Shown here piece by piece: positions 24,370 through 32,433 of a stretch of 34,709 bases of DNA (positions are counted from its first letter, which is position 1; the number at the start of each line of letters is the position of its first letter). The position numbers and the translations under genes are program-made. Location of the stretch: assembly GCF_023266035.1 (NCBI RefSeq), contig NZ_JAHFRY010000031.1:1-34709 (forward strand). Direction: 5' to 3'. A model generated the notes under the pieces. The model saw only the letters and a list, made by a program, of their open reading frames with translations, was not told the origin of the DNA and searched no databases. This DNA is from Nevskia sp. GTDB taxonomy: Bacteria; Pseudomonadota; Gammaproteobacteria; Nevskiales; Nevskiaceae.

Positions 24370-25533
24370 ATGACTGACAAACCCACTCCAGACGCCGCCG
24401 CCCTGGCCGAGCGCGACGACCAGGTTCGATTGCTGCGGGACAGCGTCATTGCGTTCGCGGCCGGCCGCCTGCCGCTGATGCGCGCGCGCAAGTTGCGCAA
24501 GGCGCAGCCGGAGTTCGATCCGGCGATGTTCGCGGAACTGGCGGGACAGGGCTGGGCCGGCCTGCTGCTGCCCGAGGAATTCGGTGGCTTCGGCCTGGGC
24601 TTCGCCGAAGCGCGCGTGGTCATCGAAGGGCTTTCGGCACAGCTCGCACCGGAGCCGCTGGTGCCGGTCGCCGTGCTCGCGGCCGGGGCGCTGCGGCGCT
24701 GCGCGAAGTCCGCGCGGCGCGATGAATTGCTCGGCGCCCTTGCCGAAGGAACGTCAGTGCCGGCGGTTGCCTGGCAGAACGTCGCGGGCAGCCTGGAACT
24801 GGAGCAGCCGCCGTTCACTGCGGTGCGCGCGGGCGAGGGCTGGACGCTCGAGGGCGAGGCGCGATTCGTGCGCCCGGGCAGCGGCGCGACCGTGTATCTG
24901 CTGCTCGCTTCAACGCCGGAAGGTGTCGCGCTGTTCGCGGTCGAACCGGGTAGCAGCGGACTCGAAATGAAAACCGAGGCGCAGGCCGACGGTACCTCAC
25001 TGGCACGCCTGCGCGCGACCCAGCTGCGGGTGAGCGCGGCTGCTGCGCTGACGTTGAAGCGCGAAGACCTGGCGGCCGCGCTCGATGAGGCCCTTGTGAT
25101 GAACGCGGTGGAACTGCTCGCGCTGATCGTGCGCATGCGCGCCATGACGCTCGACTACCTCAAGACACGCATGCAGTTCGGCAAGGCCATCGGCAGTTTC
25201 CAGTCCTTGCAGCACCGCTCGGCGGACATGCTGATCCAGGAAGAACTCACCCGTGCCGTGGTCGGCCAGGCCGTCGCCGCGCTCGATGACGACGTGCCGC
25301 AGCACACGCGTACTAGCATGGCCAGCCGCGCCAAGGCGCGTGCGGGCGAGGCCGCGATGTCCACCGCGCGCGAAGCGATCCAGTTGCACGGCGGCATTGC
25401 CGTGACCGACGAATACGACCTCAGTCTCTACGTCAACCGGGTGCTGTCGCTGGCACCCTGGCTGGGCAACGCCCAGGCGCATCGTCGGCGCTACGTGCGG
25501 CTGAATCCCCCCGTGGCCGCCAGCGAGGGCTGA
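24370..25533 (+). CDS. Acyl-CoA dehydrogenase-fold protein, probably a non-catalytic subunit
   Basis: A 387-aa protein with ACAD architecture: PEEFGGFGLGFAEA near residue 70, YLKTRMQFGKAIGSFQ and LHGGIAVTDEYDLSLY in the C-terminal half. The middle domain is diverged, with no TEPxAGSD motif. No Glu aligns clearly at either known catalytic position (the ERI segment is replaced by ALVMNAVEL, the YEGTS segment by APWLGNAQ). It starts 14 bp after one ACAD and ends 5 bp before another. Steroid-degrading actinobacteria use alpha2beta2 ACADs in which one subunit lacks the base; this gene and the next look like such a pair (inference). Confidence 0.85.
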   Translation: MTDKPTPDAAALAERDDQVRLLRDSVIAFAAGRLPLMRARKLRKAQPEFDPAMFAELAGQGWAGLLLPEEFGGFGLGFAEARVVIEGLSAQLAPEPLVPVAVLAAGALRRCAKSARRDELLGALAEGTSVPAVAWQNVAGSLELEQPPFTAVRAGEGWTLEGEARFVRPGSGATVYLLLASTPEGVALFAVEPGSSGLEMKTEAQADGTSLARLRATQLRVSAAAALTLKREDLAAALDEALVMNAVELLALIVRMRAMTLDYLKTRMQFGKAIGSFQSLQHRSADMLIQEELTRAVVGQAVAALDDDVPQHTRTSMASRAKARAGEAAMSTAREAIQLHGGIAVTDEYDLSLYVNRVLSLAPWLGNAQAHRRRYVRLNPPVAASEG

Positions 25534-25538
25534 ACACC

Positions 25539-26693
25539 ATGCAAAAGACCGACTGGAACACCCTGTCCGACGAGGACTTCCGCAGCCAGGTGCGAGCGTT
25601 CTTCCACGCGAACTACCCGGAACATCTGCGCTATCCCAAGACCCGCCTGCGCTGGGTGCAGGTGAAGGACTGGTACCTCACCCTGTCGAAGCAGGGTTGG
25701 CTGGCGCCGGCCTGGCCGCAGAAATACGGTGGCATGGGACTCACGCCGCCCAAGCTCCTCATCTTCATGGAAGAGCTGGAGTTGCACGGCATCGGCCGTG
25801 CGCCGGACATGGGCATCGTCATGGTCGGGCCGCTGCTGATCCAGCACGGCACTGAGGAACAGAAGGCCTACTACCTGCCGAAGATCCTTTCCGGCGAGCA
25901 CGTGTGGTGCCAGGGCGATTCCGAACCCAATGCCGGCTCCGACCTGGCCAGCCTGCGTACCGAGGCGGTGCTCGATGGCGACCACTTCATCGTCAACGGA
26001 CAGAAAACCTGGACCTCGCTGGCCCAGGACGCCACCCACATCTTCATGCTGGTGCGCACCGACAAGAAGGCCAAGAAGCAGGAAGGCATCAGCTTCCTGC
26101 TGGCGGAAACCAGCACGCCGGGCGTCGAATTGCGGCCGATCCGCAACCTCGCCGGCCACGAGGAATTCTGCGAGACCTTCCTGCGCGACGTGCGCGTGCC
26201 CGCAGCCAACATCGTCGGAGAATTGAATCGCTGCTGGACCATTGCCAAGGCGCTGCTGAGCTTCGAGCGCATCGGCATCGGCGGCCCCAAGCAGAGCCAG
26301 TACGCGATGGCGCGCCTGGAAGAACTGGCACTGCAACTGGGTCTGACCGAAGACCAGGGCTTCATGGATACCTACGCGCGCTACAAGCTCGACGTCCTGG
26401 ATCACGCGGCGCTGTACGAGCGCTTCGTCGACCAGGTGCGGCGCGGCGAGACGCTGGGCTCTGATGTCTCCATGCTCAAGATCGTCGGCACCGAGAACTA
26501 CCAGAAGATTTCGCAGTTGCTGGTAGAGACCGCCGGCAGCGCCGGCGGTCTGGTGGGCGACGTGGACATCGGCGGCGAGTCCTTCGACTGGCTGACCAGC
26601 TACTACAACGCGCGGCCCGCCACGATCTACGGCGGCTCCAACGAGATCCAGCGAAACATCCTGTCCTCGCAGGTGCTGGGCCTGCCGTCCTGA
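25539..26693 (+). CDS. Acyl-CoA dehydrogenase, probable catalytic subunit of a pair
   Basis: This 384-aa ACAD begins MQKTDWNTLSDEDFR and contains QKYGGMGLTPPK, DSEPNAGSDLASL (about 127-139) and QKTWTSLAQDA. E243 in SFERIGIGGPK is at the isovaleryl-type base position, while the classical position is Gly in ATIYGGSNEIQ. This kind resembles actinobacterial FadE26/FadE28-type subunits that pair with a partner lacking the base. It lies only 5 bp downstream of the diverged ACAD-fold gene, supporting a heteromeric enzyme, and 29 bp before the SDR. Confidence 0.92.
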   Translation: MQKTDWNTLSDEDFRSQVRAFFHANYPEHLRYPKTRLRWVQVKDWYLTLSKQGWLAPAWPQKYGGMGLTPPKLLIFMEELELHGIGRAPDMGIVMVGPLLIQHGTEEQKAYYLPKILSGEHVWCQGDSEPNAGSDLASLRTEAVLDGDHFIVNGQKTWTSLAQDATHIFMLVRTDKKAKKQEGISFLLAETSTPGVELRPIRNLAGHEEFCETFLRDVRVPAANIVGELNRCWTIAKALLSFERIGIGGPKQSQYAMARLEELALQLGLTEDQGFMDTYARYKLDVLDHAALYERFVDQVRRGETLGSDVSMLKIVGTENYQKISQLLVETAGSAGGLVGDVDIGGESFDWLTSYYNARPATIYGGSNEIQRNILSSQVLGLPS

Positions 26694-26722
26694 GTGCAAT
26701 ACGAATACGAGAGAGACACGCG

Positions 26723-27637
26723 ATGAACAAGATGATGGAAGGCAAGGTGGTGGTGGTCACCGGCAGCGGCCGCGGCATCGGTCGCGACATGGCCCTGCAG
26801 ATGGCCGCCGAAGGTGCGGCCGTGGTGGTCAACGACCTCGGCGTGTCGGTGGACGGCAGCGAATCCGGAGAAACGCCGGCCGCCGAAGTGGTGCGCGAGA
26901 TCGAGAGTCGTGGCGGCCGCGCGGTGGCCAACTACGAGAGCGTGTCGGATTGGGTGGCGGCGGGTCGCATCGTGCAGTGCGCGATGGATACCTTCGGCCG
27001 CATCGACGTGGTGGTGAACAACGCCGGCATCCTGCGCGATCGTTTCTTCTTCAACATGAGCGTGGATGAGTGGCGCGCCGTCATCGACGTGCATCTGCAC
27101 GGCAGCTTCTTTGTGTCGCGCGCCGCCGCACCGTATTTCAAGTCGCAGAGTTCAGGTGCCTATGTGCACATGACCTCGACCTCCGGCCTCATCGGCAACA
27201 TGGGCCAGGCCAACTACGCGGCAGCCAAGCTGGGTGTCGCAGCACTGTCCAAATCCATTGCACTGGACATGCGGCGCTACAACGTGCGCTCCAACTGCAT
27301 CTCGCCGTTTGCCTGGAGCCGCATGATCGGCGCGATTCCCACCGATACGCCGGCACAGCAGGCGCGCGTGGAGAAGCTCAAGAAGATGGAGTCGGGAAAG
27401 ATCGCACCGATGGCCGTGTTCCTCGCCAGCGACGCCGCCAAGGACGTGTCCGGCCAGATCTTCGCCGTGAGGGCCAACGAGATTTTCCTGATGAGCCAGC
27501 CGCGCCCCATCCGCAGCGTGCACCGCAGCGAGGGCTGGACCCCGCAGACCATTGCCGAACAGGCGTTGCCGGCGTTCAAGTCCAGTTTCTTTCCGCTGGA
27601 AATCTCTGGTGAAGTGTTCTCCTGGGACCCGATCTGA
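26723..27637 (+). CDS. SDR, (3R)-hydroxyacyl-CoA dehydrogenase (MFE-2/HSD17B4-type)
   Basis: A 304-aa SDR with TGSGRGIG (13-20), NNAG (99-102) and catalytic S152, Y165 and K169 (NYAAAK). The N-terminal region VVVNDLGVSVDG and the extended C-terminal tail match the dehydrogenase unit of peroxisomal multifunctional enzyme type 2, which oxidises (3R)-hydroxyacyl-CoAs. It ends 3 bp before a MaoC gene that supplies the matching hydratase-2 unit, so together they form a split MFE-2. A GAGAGA ribosome-binding site precedes the ATG. MFE-2 in animals handles branched-chain and bile-acid CoAs; a branched substrate here is inference. Confidence 0.9.
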   Translation: MNKMMEGKVVVVTGSGRGIGRDMALQMAAEGAAVVVNDLGVSVDGSESGETPAAEVVREIESRGGRAVANYESVSDWVAAGRIVQCAMDTFGRIDVVVNNAGILRDRFFFNMSVDEWRAVIDVHLHGSFFVSRAAAPYFKSQSSGAYVHMTSTSGLIGNMGQANYAAAKLGVAALSKSIALDMRRYNVRSNCISPFAWSRMIGAIPTDTPAQQARVEKLKKMESGKIAPMAVFLASDAAKDVSGQIFAVRANEIFLMSQPRPIRSVHRSEGWTPQTIAEQALPAFKSSFFPLEISGEVFSWDPI

Positions 27638-27640
27638 GTC

Positions 27641-28498
27641 ATGGCGGTCGATTACCAGAAGCTGCTGAATTACCCGATTCCGGACGTCCGGCAGAAGTAC
27701 ACGCGCAAGGACACCATGCTCTACGCCCTGGGTCTGGGACTCGGTGCGGACCCGATGGACGAACAGCAACTGCGCTTCGTCTACGAGGACGGCCTGCAGG
27801 TGCTGCCGACCTACCCGGTGGTGCTGGGCCATCCCGGCTTCTGGTGGAAGAAGCCGGATACCGGCGTGGACTGGGTGCGCATCGTTCACGGCGAGCAGGG
27901 CCTGATCATCCACAAGCTGCCGCCGCCCGAAGGCGAACTGATCGGACGCACGCGGGTGAAGAACATCGTCGACAAGGGGGCCGGCAAGGGCATCCTCGTC
28001 TACTCAGAACGAATCATCACCGACGCCGCCACCGGTGAGTTGCTGGCGACGCTGCCGAACACCACGTTCTGCCGCGGTGACGGGGGCATCGGCGCACCGA
28101 CCGGTCCGGTGCCGCCGGTGCATGAGCTGCCCACGCGCACGCCGGATATTTCAATCACGCTCGATACGCTGCCGCAGGCGGCGCTGATCTATCGCCTGTC
28201 CGGTGATGACAACCCGCTGCACGCCGATCCCAAGGTGGCGCGTGCGGCGAAGTTCGAGCGTCCCATCCTGCATGGCCTTTGCACCTTTGGCGTGGCCGGG
28301 CATGCGCTGGTCAAGGCGCTGGACTACGACGTGAGCCGCATCGCCTCGATGCACGCACGCTTCACTGCGCCGGTCTTCCCGGGCGAGTCGCTGACCACCG
28401 ACATCTGGCGCGACGGCGCGCTGTGGTCGTTCCGCACCCGCGTGGCCGCTCGCGACACCGTCGTGCTGAGCAATGGCCGCGTCCAGCTTCATTCCTGA
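27641..28498 (+). CDS. MaoC-family (R)-specific enoyl-CoA hydratase (hydratase 2)
   Basis: A 285-aa double-hot-dog MaoC protein. The active-site motif is SGDDNPLHADP, giving D189 and H194, equivalent to the Asp/His pair of peroxisomal hydratase 2; HGLCTFG follows. The N-terminal half is a degenerate hot-dog as in eukaryotic MFE-2. It hydrates trans-2-enoyl-CoA to (3R)-hydroxyacyl-CoA, which the preceding SDR would oxidise. The gene starts 3 bp after that SDR and is followed 27 bp later by a thioesterase. Confidence 0.93.
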   Translation: MAVDYQKLLNYPIPDVRQKYTRKDTMLYALGLGLGADPMDEQQLRFVYEDGLQVLPTYPVVLGHPGFWWKKPDTGVDWVRIVHGEQGLIIHKLPPPEGELIGRTRVKNIVDKGAGKGILVYSERIITDAATGELLATLPNTTFCRGDGGIGAPTGPVPPVHELPTRTPDISITLDTLPQAALIYRLSGDDNPLHADPKVARAAKFERPILHGLCTFGVAGHALVKALDYDVSRIASMHARFTAPVFPGESLTTDIWRDGALWSFRTRVAARDTVVLSNGRVQLHS

Positions 28499-28525
28499 TT
28501 TCCTTACCGACCCGAAGGTTTTTCC

Positions 28526-28957
28526 ATGTCTGAAAATTCCACACTGGCACCGCAGATCGCGGCGCTGATCGAGATGTTCCCCGGCATTGGCTTCCAGAAA
28601 GTGCTGGGCATCGAGGTGGTGGAGACCGCGATCGACCGCGCCGTCGTGCGCCTGCCGCACCGCATGGAACTCTGTGGCGGCGGCAACGCACTGCATGGCG
28701 GCGTGATCTCAAGCCTGCTCGATCTGACTGGCGCGCTTGCCGCCTGGTCGGGTCATGACATCGCACGCGGCATGAAGGCTTCCACCGTGACCCTCACGGT
28801 GAACTTCGTCGGTGCCGCGATGGGCGCCGCCATCGTTGCCACCGGCGCGGTGCGTCGTCGCGGCAAGGAACTGATCTTCTGCGACGTCGAGATCGTCGAA
28901 GACACCGAGGCGCGTCGCCTGGTCGCCACCGGCTCGATGATCTACCGCATCGTCTGA
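28526..28957 (+). CDS. PaaI-type hot-dog thioesterase
   Basis: A 143-aa single hot-dog domain with the motif ALHGGVISSLLDLTGALAAW, giving H57 and D66. It is the third hot-dog thioesterase of the window and has the usual PaaI family length. It sits between MaoC and the atypical crotonase in the site-C operon. Its likely role is to recover CoA from stalled intermediates or release a product acid. Confidence 0.87.
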   Translation: MSENSTLAPQIAALIEMFPGIGFQKVLGIEVVETAIDRAVVRLPHRMELCGGGNALHGGVISSLLDLTGALAAWSGHDIARGMKASTVTLTVNFVGAAMGAAIVATGAVRRRGKELIFCDVEIVEDTEARRLVATGSMIYRIV

Positions 28958-28999
28958 ATTCACCCACCCCAACGACTCATCCTTCATACCGAGATCGCC

Positions 29000-29800
29000 A
29001 TGACCTACGAAGACTTCCAGTTCCTCAAATTCGAACACCGCGCCAATGGCGTGCTCGTCATCACGATCAATCGTCCCGAGGTGATGAACGCCACCAACGC
29101 GCGCCTGCATTGGGAACTGACCAAGATCTGGCAGGTGGTACACGACGACGCCAAGACCAAGGTGGCGGTGATCACCGGATCCGGCGACCGCGCCTTCTCC
29201 GCGGGTGGCGATCTGGAATGGATCAGCAACATGGTCGGCAATCCGAAGGAGATCAGCGTCGTGATGCAGGAGGCCGCCGATGTGGTCTACAGCATCATGA
29301 ATTGCGAGAAGGTGGTGATCTCCGCCATCAACGGCGTCGCGGTCGGCGCAGGTCTGGCGGTCGCCATGCTCGCAGACATCAGCATCATGGCCGAGGAAGC
29401 CAAGATCACCGATGGCCACGTCAAGCTCGGCGTCGGCGCGGGCGACCATGCCGCCATCATCTGGCCGCTGCTCTGCGGCATGGCCAAGGCCAAGTACTAC
29501 CTGCTCACCGCCGAGTTCATCGACGGCAAGGAAGCTGAGCGCATCGGCCTGGTCAGCGCCTGCGTGCCGCGTGCACAGTTGATGGACAAGGCGCTGGCGG
29601 TGGCCGACAAGCTCGCCGCCGGCAGTCAGGGCGCCATCCGCCTGACCAAGCGCTCGCTCAACGGCTGGATGAACATGGCAAGGCCGATCTTCGAGAGTTC
29701 GCTGGCGATGGAAATGCTCTGCTTCCTCGGCGAAGACGCGCCGGAAGGCGTCAAGGCCGTGCGCGAGAAGCGGGCACCGAAGTTTCCATCGGCGCAGTAA
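29000..29800 (+). CDS. Crotonase-family protein lacking hydratase glutamates (6-oxocamphor-hydrolase-like)
   Basis: A 266-aa crotonase fold protein ([29 protein letters not shown]). Neither enoyl-CoA hydratase glutamate is present: the first is Ala in GAGLAVAML and the second is replaced in [16 protein letters not shown]. Instead H140 and D149, nine residues apart, match from memory the His145/Asp154 spacing of 6-oxocamphor hydrolase, a crotonase that hydrolyses a C-C bond. The following [18 protein letters not shown] also resembles that enzyme. It may therefore cleave a beta-diketone or cyclic ketone rather than hydrate an alkene. The annotation as plain enoyl-CoA hydratase is the alternative. 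It is 42 bp after the thioesterase. Confidence 0.82.
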   Translation: MTYEDFQFLKFEHRANGVLVITINRPEVMNATNARLHWELTKIWQVVHDDAKTKVAVITGSGDRAFSAGGDLEWISNMVGNPKEISVVMQEAADVVYSIMNCEKVVISAINGVAVGAGLAVAMLADISIMAEEAKITDGHVKLGVGAGDHAAIIWPLLCGMAKAKYYLLTAEFIDGKEAERIGLVSACVPRAQLMDKALAVADKLAAGSQGAIRLTKRSLNGWMNMARPIFESSLAMEMLCFLGEDAPEGVKAVREKRAPKFPSAQ

Positions 29801-29993
29801 GGGACCGCAAAGAAATGTGCATCGCCACGCCTGCCGTCAGGACGCATCGAGTTGGCGTCAAAGGGTGCCGGGGTCGCGAGCTGCCCGCTTCGCGACCTCT
29901 GCCATCCGCAATCTTTCTCAGCAGGCCGGAGCAATCAGGACGCCGATCCGGGCCGCAGGACAGACCCACTTTTTCACATCGGGAGATCGAACT
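29801..29993 (+). other. Intercistronic gap with hairpin
   Basis: This 193-bp gap is the longest inside the site-C operon. It contains a perfect 8-bp stem, GGTCGCGA (29872-29879) with TCGCGACC (29890-29897), and a 10-base loop. No U-run follows and no operator copy is present. It may be an RNA processing or stability element, or a weak internal terminator. A GGGAG before the TTG at 29994 serves the next gene. Confidence 0.35.
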
Positions 29994-31157
29994 TTGAATT
30001 TTGAACTGAGTGCCGAGCAGCGGATGATTCTGGAGTACGGCGACAAGGTGTCGCAGCAGTACGACCGCCGCTACTGGATGACGTATGCCGAGAAGCACCA
30101 GCCGCCGAAGGAGCTGCTCGCGCAGGTCGCTGCCGACGGCTTTCTCGGCCTGATGGTGCCGGAGGCTTATGGCGGTGCCGGGCAGGGCATGATGGAAATG
30201 GCCTTGTTCATGGAAGGCCTGTCCAACAATGGCATTCCCCTGCTCAGTCTGGTGACCAGTTCGACCATGTCGATGGCACTGATTGCCATGCACGGCACCG
30301 AAGAGCAGAAGCAGAAGTACTTGCCCGGTGCCTGCCGCGGCCAGATCCGTTTCTGCTTTGCCATCACCGAGCCGAACGCGGGTTCCAACACGATGGAGAT
30401 CACCTCCATCGCACGGCGCGAGGGCAAGGGCTTCAAGCTCAAGGGCCAGAAGACCTACATCACCGACGCCGATTCCGCAGACTACGCACTGGTGGTCAGC
30501 CGCACCAAGCCGCACGGCGAGGTCAGCCGCAAGACCGACGGCTTCACGCTGTTCATCATGGATATGCGCGCCAAGGGCGTGAGCAAGACCGTGATCCCGG
30601 TCAGCATTCCGATGCCGGAATCGCAATGGCAGTTGTTCTTCGACGACGTGGAGCTGAGCGAGGCCGATGCGCTGGGTACCGTCGACGAGGGCTTCAAGAT
30701 CCTGTTCGACACGCTCAATCCCGAGCGCATCATCCTGTCCGCCCTGTGCGTCGGCCTGGGACGTTTTGCGCTGCGCAAGGCGGTGGCCTACGCGAACGAG
30801 CGCAAGGTGTTCAACAAGGTGCCGATCGGCGCCTACCAGGGCCTTCAGCATCCGCTGGCGGTAGCGCACTCGGAAATCGAGATGGCCGGGCTGATGACGC
30901 ACAAGGCCGCCTGGGCCTTCGATCAGGGCCTGCCGGCGGGCGAATTCGCCAACATGGCGAAGTACGCTGCGGCCGAGGCCGGCATCCATGCGGTGGATGC
31001 GTCGCTGCAATGCTTCGGCGGCAACGGCTTCACCAAGGAATACGGCATCTTCGATCTGTACCCTATGGTGCGCCTGCTGCGCACCGCGCCGCTGAATCGC
31101 GAGATGGTGCTCAACTACATCGGCGAGAAGGTCATGGGCCTGCCGCGCTCGTACTGA
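29994..31157 (+). CDS. Acyl-CoA dehydrogenase
   Basis: A 387-aa ACAD. ITEPNAGSN is at 124-132 and the likely base is E244 in LNPERIILSALCVG; there is no Glu at the classical C-terminal site (LLRTAPLNREM). The sequence, including the GLPRSY terminus, follows the first ACAD of this operon and the two are likely paralogues. The start is TTG (MNFELSAEQR) with GGGAG eight bases upstream; longer in-frame readings run through the non-coding gap. Its stop overlaps the ATG of the CoA-transferase (TGATG), so translation is coupled. Confidence 0.92.
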   Translation: MNFELSAEQRMILEYGDKVSQQYDRRYWMTYAEKHQPPKELLAQVAADGFLGLMVPEAYGGAGQGMMEMALFMEGLSNNGIPLLSLVTSSTMSMALIAMHGTEEQKQKYLPGACRGQIRFCFAITEPNAGSNTMEITSIARREGKGFKLKGQKTYITDADSADYALVVSRTKPHGEVSRKTDGFTLFIMDMRAKGVSKTVIPVSIPMPESQWQLFFDDVELSEADALGTVDEGFKILFDTLNPERIILSALCVGLGRFALRKAVAYANERKVFNKVPIGAYQGLQHPLAVAHSEIEMAGLMTHKAAWAFDQGLPAGEFANMAKYAAAEAGIHAVDASLQCFGGNGFTKEYGIFDLYPMVRLLRTAPLNREMVLNYIGEKVMGLPRSY

Positions 31158-32365
31158 TGCTTACCTCGCCGCAGGAAGCCCGTGCCGGAGCGCTTGCCGG
31201 GCTGCGGGTTGTCGATCTGTCGCGTGTGCTGGGTGGCCCGTACTGCACGCAGATTCTGTCTGATCACGGGGCCGGCGTGATCAAGGTCGAGCCGCCGACG
31301 GGCGACGAGACGCGCACCTGGGGGCCGCCGTTTGTCGACGGTACCGCCTCGTATTTTCTCGGCGTCAACCGCAACAAGCAGGACATCGCGCTGGACCTGT
31401 CGCGTGACGAAGGCCGCGAGGTAGTGCTGCGCCTGCTCGCTGACGCCGACGTGCTGGTGGAGAACTTCAAGACCGGCACGATGGAGAAATGGGGCCTGGG
31501 CTACGAGGCGGTGCTGCGCGAGCGCTTTCCGCGCCTGATCCACTGCCGCGTGTCCGGTTTCGGCGCGGACGGCCCGCTGGGCGGCGCGCCCGGCTACGAC
31601 GCGGTGGCGCAGGCGATGGGTGGCCTGATGAGTGTCAACGGCGATCCCGCCAGCGGCCCGACGCGCATCGGCATTCCCATCGTGGACATGACGACCGGGC
31701 TTAATGCGGTCATCGGCATCCTGCTGGCGCTGGCCGAGCGGCAGCGCTCGGGGCTGGGACAGTTCGTTGATGCGACGCTGTTCGATACTGCCGTCGGACT
31801 GCTGCATCCGCATGCAGCGAACTGGTTCGTCAACGGCCAGGTGCCGGCGCTGGCCGGCAGCGGCCATCCCAACGTCGTGCCCTATGACAAGTTCGAGACC
31901 CGCAGCGGCGAGGTGTTCCTGGGTATCGGCAACGACGGGCAGTTCCGCAAGTTCTGCAACTTCGTCGGTGCGCCGGAACTCGCCGCCGATCCGCGTTACG
32001 CGAGCAATGGCGAGCGCGACCGTAATCGCGTCACGCTGCGCGCCTCGATCGGGATACTGCTGGCGGACCGCGACGCGGTGGAGCTGTGCGAGGCCCTGCT
32101 CAAGGCCGGTGTGCCCGCTGGTCCGGTCAATCTGCTGCCGCAGGTGTTGGAGCATCCGCACACCCGGCATCGCGAGATGGTCGTGGAATTCGACAACGGC
32201 GAGCGTGGCCTCGGCATTCCGGTGAAGCTGTCGCGTACCCCCGGCGCCGTGCGTGCGCCGGCACCGGGCCTGGGCCAACACACGCGCGAGGTGCTGGCAT
32301 CGCTGGGCTACACAGCGGAGCACGTAGACTCGTTACTTGATCAGGGCATCGCGCTAGGGCGCTGA
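31157..32365 (+). CDS. Class III acyl-CoA transferase (CaiB/BaiF)
   Basis: A 402-aa CoA-transferase that moves CoA between carboxylic acids. The N-terminal LRVVDLSRVLGGPYCTQ and VIKVEPPTGDETR are typical, and the catalytic Asp that forms the acyl anhydride is D177 in GIPIVDMTTGL. The interlocked-ring family length fits. The ATG overlaps the ACAD stop by one base. As the last enzyme of the site-C operon it could activate the incoming acid at the expense of a product CoA, which is economical, or move CoA onto a released dicarboxylic acid. Donor and acceptor are not readable. Confidence 0.93.
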   Translation: MLTSPQEARAGALAGLRVVDLSRVLGGPYCTQILSDHGAGVIKVEPPTGDETRTWGPPFVDGTASYFLGVNRNKQDIALDLSRDEGREVVLRLLADADVLVENFKTGTMEKWGLGYEAVLRERFPRLIHCRVSGFGADGPLGGAPGYDAVAQAMGGLMSVNGDPASGPTRIGIPIVDMTTGLNAVIGILLALAERQRSGLGQFVDATLFDTAVGLLHPHAANWFVNGQVPALAGSGHPNVVPYDKFETRSGEVFLGIGNDGQFRKFCNFVGAPELAADPRYASNGERDRNRVTLRASIGILLADRDAVELCEALLKAGVPAGPVNLLPQVLEHPHTRHREMVVEFDNGERGLGIPVKLSRTPGAVRAPAPGLGQHTREVLASLGYTAEHVDSLLDQGIALGR

Positions 32366-32433
32366 CGCCGGCCCATGCTGATTGCGCTCGTGGCGAGCCG
32401 TGCCATCCGTTTCGCGAGTCCCCGTCTCCGACC

